Counted from the first letter of the stretch, positions 17,529 through 27,942 are shown. The stretch: DNA of 64,000 bases from an uncultured Christensenella sp. (GCA_910578325.1 CAJTQT010000002.1:248001-312000), one strand, 5' to 3'. Notes: a model not told the origin generated them from the sequence alone. Made by a program: numbers and translations.

Positions 17529-18772
17529 AACAACGCTTCGGCTATCCTGTCCACGGAGCACTCGCGCTCGGTGCCGTCCTCCATATTCTTTAAACGAACC
17601 GTTCCGCTTGTTATCTCGTCATCGCCGATCACCGCCACGTATGCCGCGCCTGATTTATCGGCATATTTCATCTGCGCCTTGACGCCTCTGTCCATTATAT
17701 CCGTCTCCGCTCTGACGCCTTTATTTCTGAGTTCCGAAACAAGTTTGCGCGCATAATCACCCGCGTTTTCGCCGATAGGAAGAATATAAACGTCCGTTCT
17801 CTCCTTAACCGCGCCGAGTTTGCCTGTATTCTCCAAAACAAGAAGAAGTCTTTCAAGCCCCAGCCCGAATCCGACGGCAGGCGTAGGCTTGCCTCCGACC
17901 TCTTCGACGAGATTGTTGTATCTGCCGCCTCCGCAAACCGTGCCCTGCGCGCCTATGTCCGTGGATACGAATTCGAAAACGGTACGCGTATAATAGTCCA
18001 GTCCTCTTACAATGGACGGATTAACTTTAAACGCAATTCCCTGCTTTGAAAGAAGATTCTGAACTTTTTCGAAATGTGATTTACAGTCGTCGCACAAAAA
18101 CTCGGTTATCTTAGGCGCATTTGCGGTGACAAGTTTGCACTTCTCTTCCTTGCAATCGAGTATTCGGAGGGGATTCTTTTCAAATCTTGCCTGACACTGA
18201 CCGCACATTCCCTGCAAATTCGCGCCGATATACGCTTTTAGAGCGGCGTTATACTTTGCCCTGCACTGCGGACATCCGATGCTGTTTATATTCAGTTCGA
18301 GACTTTCAAGCCCTACGCTCCTGAGAAACGTCGAAGCCAGCGATATGACCTCCGCGTCCGCCGCGGGGCTGTCGCTTCCGTAACATTCGACTCCGAACTG
18401 ATGATGCTCGCGCAATCTTCCGTTCTGCGGCTTTTCGTATCTGAATACGGACGCGATATAATATGCTTTCATAGGCATAACGCCCTGCGCAAGTGCGTTT
18501 TCTATAAAGCATCTCGCTACGCCTGCGGTACCTTCCGGACGCAAGGTCATACTGCGTCCGCCTTTATCGTCAAAGGTATACATTTCCTTGTTTACGATAT
18601 CGGTCGTTTCCCCGACGCCGCGCAGAAACAGTTCCGTATGCTCGAACATCGGCGTTCTTATCTCCTTGAACCCGAACCGAGCCGCGATTTCGCGCGCAAC
18701 GTCCTCTACGTAATGCCACTTATATGCTTCCGACGGAAGCATATCCTTTGTCCCTTTGGGTATGTTTATCAT
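17525..18772 (-). CDS. hisS: Histidyl-tRNA synthetase
   Basis: 415 residues. Class II synthetase. Motif 2 region with FRYEKPQNGRLREHHQFGVE, the histidine motif RGLDYYTRTVFEF, motif 3 GFGLGLERLLLVL and an anticodon-binding C-terminus. It carries an extra cysteine-rich insertion (GCPQCRAKYN, MCGQCQARF, CKEEKC, CDDC) seen in many clostridial enzymes and likely binding zinc. It lies 49 bases after hslU in the long operon. Confidence 0.97.
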   Translation of the reverse strand: MINIPKGTKDMLPSEAYKWHYVEDVAREIAARFGFKEIRTPMFEHTELFLRGVGETTDIVNKEMYTFDDKGGRSMTLRPEGTAGVARCFIENALAQGVMPMKAYYIASVFRYEKPQNGRLREHHQFGVECYGSDSPAADAEVISLASTFLRSVGLESLELNINSIGCPQCRAKYNAALKAYIGANLQGMCGQCQARFEKNPLRILDCKEEKCKLVTANAPKITEFLCDDCKSHFEKVQNLLSKQGIAFKVNPSIVRGLDYYTRTVFEFVSTDIGAQGTVCGGGRYNNLVEEVGGKPTPAVGFGLGLERLLLVLENTGKLGAVKERTDVYILPIGENAGDYARKLVSELRNKGVRAETDIMDRGVKAQMKYADKSGAAYVAVIGDDEITSGTVRLKNMEDGTERECSVDRIAEALL

Positions 18773-18821
18773 TTTCAGCCCCCACCGTCCGAATTGCCGT
18801 TATATGCAAATTCGGATAAAA

Positions 18822-20171
18822 TCAGATTATGAATCTTCTCAGGTTGCGCTCTTTAAGCGTAGTGGAAAGATGCTCTTCCACATACTTTTTATCCACGTTA
18901 ATCTCTTCCGTTACGTTGTCGTCCGCTTCGAAAAGCACGTCTTTGAGCAACGCTTCGAGCACCGCGTGCAAACGGCGCGCGCCGAGATTCTCGCTGCTTT
19001 CATTCTGTTCGAACGAGACTCTTGCGATTTCGTCGATTGCCTCGTCCGTAAAGTTGAGTTTAACTCCGTCGACCGCAAGCAGTTCTTTATACTGCTTCAG
19101 CACCGCGTTATCCGGCTCTGTAAGGATTTTTACAAAGTCTTCTTTTGACAGATTGTCCAGTTCCACTCTGATGGGGAATCTTCCCTGCAATTCGGGAATA
19201 AGGTCCTCCATTCTTGAAATATGGAACGCGCCAGCCGCTACAAACAGAATGAAATCCGTACGAATCGTGCCGTGTTTTGTCTGAACGGTACTACCTTCCA
19301 CAATGGGCAGAATATCGCGCTGAACACCCTCTCTTGACACGTCGTGTCCCTGTTGCATTCCGCCGTTGTTAGCCGCGATTTTGTCTATCTCGTCAAGGAA
19401 CACGACGCCGTCCTGTTCCGCTCTCTGCAACGCCTCCTGAACGATTGCGTCCTCGTCCACCATCTTTTCGGATTCTTTGGCAATAATGATTTCTCTTGCC
19501 TGTTTTACAGTAAGTTTACGCTTTTTGACAGAGCCGCCGCCCATACCTTTCATACTGTCGAAAATGCTTCCGAGATTTATAGTATTGTCTCCGCCGCCAC
19601 CGAGAGGAATCTGAATGGGCTTAGGCTGCTGGCGAATCTGCATCTCTACGGTAAACGAATCGAGATGTCCCGCTCTCAACTCGCGGAGAATTTCTTCGTT
19701 GAGTTCCGCGTCGCTCTTGTCCGCATCGGCAGAACCCATCGCCTCTTTTCGCACAGGCAGAATGATTTTTGCAAGTTCGTTTTCTGCAAATTCCGTTGCT
19801 CTGGGCAGAACTTCTTTATACTTCTCGTCGCGCACGAGGCGAATAGACGCCTCCACAAGATCGCGGATTATGCTTTCAACGTCGCGTCCCACGTAACCGA
19901 CTTCTGTAAACTTAGTCGCTTCCACTTTGACGAACGGAGCCTTTACGACCTTTGCGAGTCTACGCGCGATTTCGGTCTTGCCTACGCCGGTCGGACCTTT
20001 CATAATGATGTTTTTCGGCGTGATTTCCTCGCGCATTTCTTCGGAAAGTTTGCTTCTGCGGTAGCGATTGCGCAAAGCGATTGCCACCGCGACTTTCGCG
20101 TCGTGCTGACCTATGATATATCTGTCGAGTTCCGCAACGATTTGTTTCGGAGTCATAACGTTATTGTCCAT
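18822..20171 (-). CDS. hslU: HslU, unfoldase of the HslUV protease
   Basis: 449 residues. AAA+ ATPase that unfolds substrates for HslV. N-terminal LDRYIIGQHDAKVAVAIALR, Walker A KGPTGVGKTEIARRLA, the pore-loop region EVGYVGRDVE, Walker B VFLDEIDKIA and sensor ELQGRFPIRVEL. The I-domain lies between about 115 and 240. GAGAGGTGAA precedes the ATG at 20171, ten bases after hslV. Confidence 0.97.
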   Translation of the reverse strand: MDNNVMTPKQIVAELDRYIIGQHDAKVAVAIALRNRYRRSKLSEEMREEITPKNIIMKGPTGVGKTEIARRLAKVVKAPFVKVEATKFTEVGYVGRDVESIIRDLVEASIRLVRDEKYKEVLPRATEFAENELAKIILPVRKEAMGSADADKSDAELNEEILRELRAGHLDSFTVEMQIRQQPKPIQIPLGGGGDNTINLGSIFDSMKGMGGGSVKKRKLTVKQAREIIIAKESEKMVDEDAIVQEALQRAEQDGVVFLDEIDKIAANNGGMQQGHDVSREGVQRDILPIVEGSTVQTKHGTIRTDFILFVAAGAFHISRMEDLIPELQGRFPIRVELDNLSKEDFVKILTEPDNAVLKQYKELLAVDGVKLNFTDEAIDEIARVSFEQNESSENLGARRLHAVLEALLKDVLFEADDNVTEEINVDKKYVEEHLSTTLKERNLRRFII

Positions 20172-20181
20172 ACTTCACCTC

Positions 20182-20715
20182 TCAGACCGTTTCGACCGTA
20201 ATATGGTCGTTTGTATATACGCAAATCTCGCTTGCGATTTCAAGCGCGGAACGGGCAATACTTTTTGCGTCCATATCCGTATTTGCCGCAAGCGCGCGGG
20301 CTGCCGCGAGAGCATAGTTGCCGCCGCTGCCTATCGCGCATATTCCGTTTTCGGGCTCTATGACTTCGCCCGTTCCCGATATAACGAAAAGCGACGTCGC
20401 GTCCGCCGCTATAAGCAAGGCTTCGAGTCGTCTTCCGCCTTTGTCCGAACGCCATAATTCGGCAAGTTCCACCGCCGCGCGCATAAGATTGCCGCTGAAT
20501 TTTTGAAGCATCGCTTCAAACTTCTCCGACAGCGCGAAAGCATCCGACACCGAACCCGCAAATCCGACCACTACTTTGTCGTTATATATGCGTTTGACCT
20601 TGACCGCATTCCCTTTCATTATTACACTCTCGCCCATTGTGACCTGTCCGTCACCTGCGACAGCGGTAGTACCGTTGCGCTTGACAGCGCAGATAGTAGT
20701 TCCCCTGAATTCCAT
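20182..20715 (-). CDS. hslV: HslV, peptidase of the HslUV protease
   Basis: 177 residues. Proteasome beta-like N-terminal nucleophile hydrolase; the mature protein should begin at the TTICAV threonine after the short MEFRG leader. [28 protein letters not shown] and [14 protein letters not shown] are conserved stretches. GGAGGTG precedes the ATG at 20715. The trmFO-hslV-hslU order is typical of Bacillota, though codY is missing after hslU. Confidence 0.97.
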   Translation of the reverse strand: MEFRGTTICAVKRNGTTAVAGDGQVTMGESVIMKGNAVKVKRIYNDKVVVGFAGSVSDAFALSEKFEAMLQKFSGNLMRAAVELAELWRSDKGGRRLEALLIAADATSLFVISGTGEVIEPENGICAIGSGGNYALAAARALAANTDMDAKSIARSALEIASEICVYTNDHITVETV

Positions 20716-20814
20716 TTAAGTACACCTCCGTAAGAGTACATTTTATTTATTCCCGCTTGCGATATTCAAAGCGGTCAGTCGGATACGTGCGAGATAGGCA
20801 CGCAACCGTAAATT

Positions 20815-22125
20815 TCAGTTATATAAGTTTTCCGACAGCGGCATAGGAATATACGATATCGCCCTGTCATGATAAGCCTGTTTTCGGCTTTTTTTGTCGC
20901 GCGCGTCCGTTATCGGCGGCAGAATTCCGAAATTAGCGTTCATAGGCTTGAAATCTGTCGGACAACCCGACACATATCTGCAAAGCGAACCTATAATCGT
21001 AAACTCCGACGGCACTTCGTAGTCGAGATCTCTCAGGTCCGACGCCATTGCCTGCCCCGCTATCATACCGCTCATTATGCTTTCGACATAGCCTTCCACT
21101 CCCGACAGTTGTCCCGCTATGTACAACGGCGAGTCGGAAGTTTTGACTCTGAACGTCTCGCTGAGCACGTTGGGAGCGTCTATGTAGGTGTTCCTGTGCA
21201 TAACGCCGTATCTCATAAATTCCGCATTTCTCAATGCAGGAATCATCGAAAACACTCTTTTCTGCTCCCCGAAAGTCAGGTTAGTCTGAAAACCTACGAG
21301 GTTGAAACAGTCTCCTGCCACGTTTTCTCTGCGGAGTTGCACAACCGCATACGCTTTTTCGCCCGTCTTAGGATTTTTCAGTCCTATGGGTTTAAGAGGT
21401 CCGAAACGAATGGTGTCGCTTCCCCGCTTTGCCATCTCCTCGATAGGCATACACCCGTCGAACAGTTCGCTCTTCTCAAACGAATGCAAAACAACCGACT
21501 TCGCGTTTATCAACTCCCGATAAAACGCTTCGTACTCGTCCTTAGTCATAGGCAGATTCAGATAATCGTCGCCGCCTTTGCCGTATCTTCCGCCGAAGTA
21601 CGCTTTGTCGTAATCTATACTGTCAGCAGAAACAATCGGTGCGATTGCGTCATAGAAAAACAGTCTTTTCTTTCCGCTGAGTCGGGCAACCTTTTCCGCC
21701 ATCGCGTCTGACGTAAGCGGTCCCGTCGCTATTACGGTTGGAGAACCGTCGATATGCGCTACTTCCTGACGTATAAGTCTGAAATCCGCATATTTTGCGA
21801 GTTCCTCTTCCACAAGCGCGGAAAATTTCGCTCTGTCCACCGAGAGCGCGCTTCCCGACGGAACTCTGCTCTGCCGTGCAAGCGGCAACAATTTACACCC
21901 CAACAATCCGAGTTCCTCTTTCAAAAGCCCCGACGCAGTGGTCGGTTCTTCCGATTTCAGGGAATTCGAACAAACGAGTTCCGCAAGCGCGGACGTCTTG
22001 TGCGCGCCTGTCTGAACGTCGGGACGCATCTCGAACATATCGACGGCAAATCCGCATCCGAGCAACTGCAAAGCGCATTCGCACCCCGCAAGACCGCCGC
22101 CTATGACTTTGACCGTCCTTTTCAT
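20815..22125 (-). CDS. trmFO: Folate/FAD-dependent tRNA m5U54 methyltransferase
   Basis: 436 residues. Makes m5U54 in the T loop using methylenetetrahydrofolate and FADH2. FAD-binding VIGGGLAGCECALQL, LVCSNSLKSEEP, CMPIEEMAKRGSDTIRFGPL and the late GQLSGVEGYVESIMSG are diagnostic. It starts three bases after topA stops, with AGGAAAAC upstream. Confidence 0.97.
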   Translation of the reverse strand: MKRTVKVIGGGLAGCECALQLLGCGFAVDMFEMRPDVQTGAHKTSALAELVCSNSLKSEEPTTASGLLKEELGLLGCKLLPLARQSRVPSGSALSVDRAKFSALVEEELAKYADFRLIRQEVAHIDGSPTVIATGPLTSDAMAEKVARLSGKKRLFFYDAIAPIVSADSIDYDKAYFGGRYGKGGDDYLNLPMTKDEYEAFYRELINAKSVVLHSFEKSELFDGCMPIEEMAKRGSDTIRFGPLKPIGLKNPKTGEKAYAVVQLRRENVAGDCFNLVGFQTNLTFGEQKRVFSMIPALRNAEFMRYGVMHRNTYIDAPNVLSETFRVKTSDSPLYIAGQLSGVEGYVESIMSGMIAGQAMASDLRDLDYEVPSEFTIIGSLCRYVSGCPTDFKPMNANFGILPPITDARDKKSRKQAYHDRAISYIPMPLSENLYN

Positions 22126-22128
22126 ATC

Positions 22129-24267
22129 TCAGTTTTCCTCGCCGTTTTCACAGGAAGTCTCTTCGTCCGCAGACACAAGTTCCCTGTGTTTGCACTGTCT
22201 GTCCGTACAGGAATAATACGTTTTTCCGTCCCGTTTTACCACTTTCATCGTATTTCCGCAATCGGGACAGAAATAAGGAGCGGGTACGTCCCAACTGATA
22301 AAGTCGCACTGCGGATAATTTGTGCATCCGTAGAAAGTCTTGCCGGATTTGGATACGCGTTTGCTCACGTCTCCGCCGCATTTTGGGCATTTGCCCACAA
22401 CTTCGACTATCTTCTTTATGTTTTTGCATTTAGGATAATTCGGACACGCGAGGAAAGGACCGTATTTTCCGTGTCTGACAACCATTTTTGCGCCGCATTT
22501 ATCGCACACTTCGTCGCTCTCCTCATCGGGGAGATGCGCCGTGCCTCCCGCCTTTGCCGCTCTGTCCAAAAACTTTTGAAGTCTGGGATAAAACGCGCCG
22601 ATGAGTTCCTGCCAGTGTTGATTCCCGTCCGCAACTTTATCCAGCGCGCCTTCGAGTCTTGCCGTAAAGTCAAGGCTCATAATATCCGGGAAACTCTTCT
22701 CCATATACTCGCAAACCGCTTCTCCGAGTTGTGTGGGAACGATTGCTTTCTGTTGCTTTTCCGTGTATTCACGCTTTGAAAGAACCGAGATTATAGACGC
22801 GTATGTCGACGGACGTCCGATTCCGTTTTCTTCCAGCGCTTTTACAATCGTAGCGTCGTTGTACCTCGCGGGCGGCTTTGTAAACTTCTGCTCGCAAAGC
22901 ACGTCGTCGAGATTGAGTTCCTCGCCCTCGTTGAGGTCGGGCATAGTGTCGACTTCCCTATTGTCCTCATCCTCTTCCACCGTAGCGGAATAAACGGCGG
23001 TATAGCCCTTGAATTTCACGCTCTTGCCCTTTACGATGAAGCCGAGGTTGTCCGAACCGCTCGTACCCAAAATGTGCACGCGCATCGTGTTGTACTGCGC
23101 GCCTGTCATCTGGGATGCCATATATCTCTCGTAAATAAGTTTGTAAAGACGGAAAGCGTCTCTGTCCATTTTGCCTTCGAGCGATTTCGGCGTGCGGCTC
23201 AAATCGATGGGACGTATCGCTTCGTGCGCGTCCTGCGCATTGTCGCTGGTCTTATATACGTTGGGAGAGGACGGGGCGTATTCTTTTCCGTAATTCTCCT
23301 CTATAAACCCTAGCGTCATTTTGGCGAAATCGGGAGAGATACGTACGCTGTCCGTTCTTATATAAGTGATAAGCGCGTGCTGACCTTCGCCTTCGATGTT
23401 AACGCCCTCGTACAGCGACTGGGCGACGCGGCTTGTTCTGTCAGCGGTCATATTGAGTTTATGACTCGCTTCCTGCTGCATTGTAGAAGTCGTAAACGGA
23501 GGCGCGGGCTTAGACGTGGAAACGCTCTTTTTAACTTCGTCCACAACGTAATCGCACCTGCGCATAAAGTCGGATATGACAGCCGCTTCGTCCGCGTTTG
23601 TAACTTTTATTTTCTTGCCGTTGCTGTCCGAAAGAGATGCGTTGAAAAGATTTGCCTTTGTCTTTTTCGCGCCGATTTTGAGAAGAAGCGCATTTATGTT
23701 CCAGTATTCCTCGGGTACAAACGCGCGGATTTCCTTTTCTCTGTCGACAATCATTTTGAGCGCGGCGGACTGCACGCGTCCCGCCGAAAGCCCCGGTTTG
23801 AGTTTTCTCGAAAGAATCGGAGATATCTTGTATCCGACAAGTCTGTCAAGCACTCTGCGCGCCTGTTGACTGTCCACCAAATCCATATTTATTTCTCTCG
23901 GACTCTGCATAGCCTTACGCACGGCTTTGGGCGAAATCTCGTTAAACTCAATGCGGACTTTATCCCCCTCTACGCCGAGCACGTTTTTAAGGTGCCAACT
24001 AATCGCTTCTCCCTCGCGGTCCGGGTCGGTTGCGAGGAATATTACGTCGTACTTTTTCACGGCTTGCGAAAGTTGTTTTATAGTCGATTCCTTGTCCTGA
24101 GAGACGACGTATTGCGGCTTGTAGCCGTTGTCGATATCGATGCCTAACGAGCGTTGCGGAAGGTCGCATACGTGACCTTTGGACGCCATTACCTGCACGT
24201 CGCCGCCAAGATACTTCTGTATCGTCTTTGCTTTATGAGGCGACTCAACGATTATAAGTTGTTTCAT
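22129..24267 (-). CDS. topA: DNA topoisomerase I
   Basis: 712 residues. Type IA enzyme that relaxes negative supercoils. TOPRIM domain at the start (LIIVESPHKAKTIQKYLG, ATDPDREGEAISWHL), the active tyrosine in TYIRTDSVRIS, GRPSTYASIISVL, and three C-terminal four-cysteine zinc motifs (CDKCGAKM, CPKCGGDV, CPDCGNTM). AGGAG precedes the ATG. About 100 bases lie between dprA and topA. Confidence 0.98.
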   Translation of the reverse strand: MKQLIIVESPHKAKTIQKYLGGDVQVMASKGHVCDLPQRSLGIDIDNGYKPQYVVSQDKESTIKQLSQAVKKYDVIFLATDPDREGEAISWHLKNVLGVEGDKVRIEFNEISPKAVRKAMQSPREINMDLVDSQQARRVLDRLVGYKISPILSRKLKPGLSAGRVQSAALKMIVDREKEIRAFVPEEYWNINALLLKIGAKKTKANLFNASLSDSNGKKIKVTNADEAAVISDFMRRCDYVVDEVKKSVSTSKPAPPFTTSTMQQEASHKLNMTADRTSRVAQSLYEGVNIEGEGQHALITYIRTDSVRISPDFAKMTLGFIEENYGKEYAPSSPNVYKTSDNAQDAHEAIRPIDLSRTPKSLEGKMDRDAFRLYKLIYERYMASQMTGAQYNTMRVHILGTSGSDNLGFIVKGKSVKFKGYTAVYSATVEEDEDNREVDTMPDLNEGEELNLDDVLCEQKFTKPPARYNDATIVKALEENGIGRPSTYASIISVLSKREYTEKQQKAIVPTQLGEAVCEYMEKSFPDIMSLDFTARLEGALDKVADGNQHWQELIGAFYPRLQKFLDRAAKAGGTAHLPDEESDEVCDKCGAKMVVRHGKYGPFLACPNYPKCKNIKKIVEVVGKCPKCGGDVSKRVSKSGKTFYGCTNYPQCDFISWDVPAPYFCPDCGNTMKVVKRDGKTYYSCTDRQCKHRELVSADEETSCENGEEN

Positions 24268-24367
24268 TCAATCTCCTATGCCGTATCGGATTTATGTTTT
24301 GTATTCGCATATTTATTCGGACGCGCCGCTACACGCATACGCACCCGTGCAATTATAATACTTTCGT

Positions 24368-25450
24368 TCACATTCCCGCAAGCGAATAATAGTTACCGCC
24401 CGTATTTTGTATCATTCCGTTGAGTTCGAGGTTGAACAGCGCGTTTGTCAGATCTCCCACTCCCATCCCCGTGACCGCAAGCAATTCTTCGAAATGCGCT
24501 TCGCCGTCGTGCAATGCCTCGACTATCTGACTTTCGCACAGCGTGAGTTCAACCGTATGCTTTTCGACATATTCCCGCTTTACGTGCAGAGCGTCCAAAA
24601 CGTCCTCGGGACTTATGACGAGCGCGTCGGGAATCTCTCTCAGCAGTTCGTTTGCGCCCTCGCTTTCCGCGGCGTAAATATTGCCGGGGACCGCAAACAC
24701 CTCTTTGCCCTGCTCTATTGCAAAACGCACTGTAATAAGCGACCCGCTTTTCTTTGCCGCCTGCGCCAGAAACACCGCGCGGCTGAGTCCGCTTATTATG
24801 CGGTTGCGCTCGGGAAAATGATATTGAAGAGGCTTCGTGCCTAAGGGATATTCGCTTACAAGTGCGCCGCCGTTGAGAAGTATGCCTTCCGCCAGTCCTC
24901 TGTGTTCGGCAGGATAACATACGTCAATACCGCACGCAAACACAGCAACCGTCGGCTTTGCGCACGCCACGCACGCTTTATGCGCTATTCCGTCTATGCC
25001 TCTGGCAAAGCCGGAAACTACCGTAAGTCCAGCGTTTGCAAATTCGCGCGAAAACTCCTCTGCGACCTTTTCGCCGTAATGGGTAGGCCTGCGCGAGCCT
25101 ACAATGCCGATACAGTCACGTTTCAACGCCTCGAAATTTCCCTTTACAAACAGCACGTGCGGTCTGTCTTCTAGATTGTAAAGGAACTCGGGATAGTCGT
25201 CGTCGGTATACACGGTCCAGTGCACGTTCTTTCTTTCCATCGTTTCGATGATCCCGTCCACTGCGGCGTAATTTTTGAAAAACTCTTCCGCCTGTGAGTC
25301 ACCCAGCACTTTTCTGACAAGTGATTTTTCACTCGGAAGCACGCTCGGGTCTTTTATCAGGCCGAGCAACGCCGCTTTCTTTTTATAGCCGAGTTCGTCA
25401 ACGTACTGTAACGCAATCAGTGCTTTTGCCGTTAAATTCTTTGAATCCAT
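24368..25450 (-). CDS. dprA: DNA-processing protein DprA
   Basis: 360 residues. Binds incoming single-stranded DNA and loads RecA in transformation; also common in non-competent bacteria. Rossmann-like DprA core: CIGIVGSRRPTHYGEKVA, GLTVVSGFARGIDGIAHKAC, LAEGILLNGGALVSEYPLGT, FPERNRIISGLSRAV. A winged-helix DprA_WH domain closes the protein (ALHDGEAHFEELLAVTGMG). The start overlaps the yifB stop as ATGA. Confidence 0.97.
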   Translation of the reverse strand: MDSKNLTAKALIALQYVDELGYKKKAALLGLIKDPSVLPSEKSLVRKVLGDSQAEEFFKNYAAVDGIIETMERKNVHWTVYTDDDYPEFLYNLEDRPHVLFVKGNFEALKRDCIGIVGSRRPTHYGEKVAEEFSREFANAGLTVVSGFARGIDGIAHKACVACAKPTVAVFACGIDVCYPAEHRGLAEGILLNGGALVSEYPLGTKPLQYHFPERNRIISGLSRAVFLAQAAKKSGSLITVRFAIEQGKEVFAVPGNIYAAESEGANELLREIPDALVISPEDVLDALHVKREYVEKHTVELTLCESQIVEALHDGEAHFEELLAVTGMGVGDLTNALFNLELNGMIQNTGGNYYSLAGM

Positions 25451-26976
25451 CAGTTGTATTTTCTATCCAGTCCTCTGTACTGTATCGCTTCGGCAATATG
25501 CGCGGGCAAAATGTCCTCGCAGCCTTCGATATCCGCAATCGTGCGTGCGACTTTGAGTATTCTCGTCGTTCCCCTCGCACTGAGATTCAGTTTTTCGAAC
25601 GCTTTTGACAAAAGCCGTTCGCAATTCTGGTCTATTTTGCAATATTTGCCGAGTTCCCGCGAACCCATTTCCGCATTGGTAAAGATTCCGTCGTCTTTGA
25701 ACCTCTCTCTTTGCACTGCGCGAACCCTGTTTATTCTCTCCTTAATCTGCGCTGAACTCTCCGCTTTCTGCATACCCCGCAACTCGTCGTATGAAATATT
25801 ATCAACTTCGATCTGCAAATCTATTCTGTCCATAAGAGGTCCCGAAAGTTTTGAGACATAATTATGGATTTGAGTCGGAGTACAGCGGCAAATCTGGTTC
25901 TTTGACCCGAAATTTCCGCACGGACAGGGATTCATACTGGCAATCAGCATAAAGTTTGCCGGGTATTCCACAGTGCTCTGCACCCTCGACACCGTGACTT
26001 TTCTGTCTTCGAGCGGCTGTCTCAGCGTTTCGAGCGCATGACGCGAATACTCAGGCATTTCGTCGAGGAACAGCACTCCGTGGTTTGCAAGGCTCACCTC
26101 TCCCGGCTTCGCCTTTGCTCCGCCGCCTATAAGCGCGGGAACTGTCGTCGTATGATGCGGAGTTCTGAAAGGGCGTGTTGTCACTATTCCAACCCCCGCG
26201 TCCAAAATCCCCGCAACACTGTGCACTTTCGTCACCTCGATAGCCTCTTCGAACGTCATCTCCGGCATTATCGTTGGGACGCATTTGGCAAGCATCGTCT
26301 TACCTGCACCGGGAGGACCTATCATAAGCGCATTATGACCTCCCGCAACCGCTATTTCCATAGCGCGTTTGGCTACGGTCTGTCCCTTTACGTCTGCAAA
26401 ATCCACCCCGTAACCGTGCCTTTCGCAACTCGCCACGTAGTCGGAAGTCTCAACGGCGGCATACTCCGCTCCGTTTAAAAACTCCACCGCTTCTGCAAGC
26501 CCGCTCAGCGCATAAACCTCTATTCCGTCTATATAACTCGCTTCTCTGGCATTTCCTTCCGGCAGGATGAATTTTCTACACCCGCCCTGCATAGCGGAAA
26601 TAAGAATAGGCATTATGCCGTTCACCTGCCTGAGTTTGCCGTCAAGCGACAGTTCGCCTATCATAACGAAGTCTTTATACGCCCTGTTCTCTATTTGCCC
26701 CGTCGCGGCGAGAATACCCGTCGCAATTGCCAAATCGAACATAGGACCTTCTTTTTTCGTATCCGCAGGCGCAAGATTGACCGTAATACGCTTTGCGGGA
26801 TACTGATATCCGCTGTTTTTTATTGCGGAACGCACGCGTTCCTTGCTTTCTTTTGTAGCCGTTGACGCCAGTCCGACCAACTCATACCCCGGCAAACCGC
26901 TGTTTATATCGACTTCTACGTCGACAGAGTATCCGTTCAATCCGTCCAAAGCGTAACTTTTTATTTTCGCAAGCAT
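25450..26976 (-). CDS. comM: YifB/ComM-family Mg-chelatase-like AAA ATPase
   Basis: 508 residues. The family includes ComM, a helicase helping branch migration in transformation. N-terminal ChlI-like domain with GLPGYELVGLASTATKESKE, Walker A MIGPPGAGKTMLAKC, Walker B GVLFLDEMPEY, the zinc-like loop SMNPCPCGNFGSKNQICRC and the arginine-rich SARGTTRILKVARTIAD. I use the ATG at 26976 rather than a start 18 codons earlier because ComM proteins begin with LAKIKSYAL. It opens the long operon. Confidence 0.95.
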   Translation of the reverse strand: MLAKIKSYALDGLNGYSVDVEVDINSGLPGYELVGLASTATKESKERVRSAIKNSGYQYPAKRITVNLAPADTKKEGPMFDLAIATGILAATGQIENRAYKDFVMIGELSLDGKLRQVNGIMPILISAMQGGCRKFILPEGNAREASYIDGIEVYALSGLAEAVEFLNGAEYAAVETSDYVASCERHGYGVDFADVKGQTVAKRAMEIAVAGGHNALMIGPPGAGKTMLAKCVPTIMPEMTFEEAIEVTKVHSVAGILDAGVGIVTTRPFRTPHHTTTVPALIGGGAKAKPGEVSLANHGVLFLDEMPEYSRHALETLRQPLEDRKVTVSRVQSTVEYPANFMLIASMNPCPCGNFGSKNQICRCTPTQIHNYVSKLSGPLMDRIDLQIEVDNISYDELRGMQKAESSAQIKERINRVRAVQRERFKDDGIFTNAEMGSRELGKYCKIDQNCERLLSKAFEKLNLSARGTTRILKVARTIADIEGCEDILPAHIAEAIQYRGLDRKYN

Positions 26977-27011
26977 ATTATCTTCCGCCTTTATTAAAAT
27001 AAAGTTAATAA

Positions 27012-27040
27012 ATTTTAGCACAATTTCCAAAAAAAGGCAA
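27012..27040 (-). promoter_or_regulatory. Promoter of the yifB-dprA-topA-trmFO-hslVU-hisS operon
   Basis: TTGCCT at 27035-27040 and TAAAAT at 27012-27017 with a 17-base spacer. Confidence 0.65.
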
Positions 27041-27117
27041 TCATATAAAAGACTTGCTTTTTTCAGTTTTGAAACATAAATTCAATTTTAATCGTTTAGA
27101 TATCCTAAAATTAAAAA

Positions 27118-27134
27118 ACAGCCTGATCGGCTGT
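27118..27134 (-). terminator. Terminator of the signal peptidase/McrB-like operon
   Basis: ACAGCC and GGCTGT pair around a five-base loop and are followed on the minus strand by six T and more AT. It lies 37 bases after the last gene of the unit. Confidence 0.85.
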
Positions 27135-27171
27135 AATATTAAATTTATTGTTTTAACAATATACGATAAAA

Positions 27172-27909
27172 TTATTCAGTTTTGCCGTCGCTGTCCCGGC
27201 GCGCGTCGTCTTCTTCCGCCCGCTCATCCGAAGGTTTATCCGATTTTAGATAGTCTTCAAGCAATTTTCGTTTTTGCTCCTCGCTCATATCGTCAAGCGC
27301 AACTTTTTTCTCTGCGTTTGCGGCGTTTTCCTTTTCAAGCCTGTCGCGCACGTATCCCACTATCAGCAATATTCCGACAATACACAGCGGCAAAGCGATA
27401 AGCAAAACGTACCCATACCAGTGCGATAGAAATCTGCGAAGACCGCCTATAAATACAGATTTATGCAGATAAACCGCTTTTATGTTGGACGGAGACAGCC
27501 GCCATTCGTCAATACCAACCGAGGGATTGTCTCCTTTCGTTTTAAAATAAAGCACGCTTCCGTCTTCCGCCCTTACGACTTCCACAATCCTATGCGTTAT
27601 GTTACGACCTTTCAACTGTCCGCTCGGTGCGATAAACGTAATTATATCGCCCGCTTTCAGCGATTCGGCATCCTCAACTTTCTTTGAGACGATAACTTCG
27701 CCCTGTTCTATCGTTCCCGACATACTGTCAGTCACGACGTCGAATATATAGTATCCGAATATGCTCGAATCGCCACCGCTCTTACGCTGCCACATCATCA
27801 GCGAGACGATTACAACCAAAAACACAAACACCACCGCCACTATGACGGTGGATATGATATTGTAAATCTTTTTAGCCTTTGACTGCTCTTTCTTTTCTCG
27901 TTTAGACAT
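27172..27909 (-). CDS. ER/SipW-type signal peptidase I, second of two
   Basis: 245 residues. S26B-type peptidase that would cut signal peptides outside the membrane. One span at about 17-40, then the nucleophile S62 in VVTDSMSGTI and, in place of the bacterial lysine, H106 in NITHRIVEV, followed by the acid in TKGDNPS. A second span (YVLLIALPLCIVGILLIVGYV) and a charged cytosolic tail follow; the tail holds MSEEQKRKLLEDYL, a motif shared with the paralogue at 32154. It is the last gene of a four-gene unit, 33 bases after the DUF2357 gene. No SipW-type substrate (TasA) is nearby. Confidence 0.9.
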   Translation of the reverse strand: MSKREKKEQSKAKKIYNIISTVIVAVVFVFLVVIVSLMMWQRKSGGDSSIFGYYIFDVVTDSMSGTIEQGEVIVSKKVEDAESLKAGDIITFIAPSGQLKGRNITHRIVEVVRAEDGSVLYFKTKGDNPSVGIDEWRLSPSNIKAVYLHKSVFIGGLRRFLSHWYGYVLLIALPLCIVGILLIVGYVRDRLEKENAANAEKKVALDDMSEEQKRKLLEDYLKSDKPSDERAEEDDARRDSDGKTE

Positions 27910-27942
27910 TTGATTTTACGGCTTCTTTATACGCTTAATAAT

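Noticed and set aside
23377..24147. 256-residue plus-strand frame
   Set aside because: Antisense to topA, no ribosome site, no recognisable domain.
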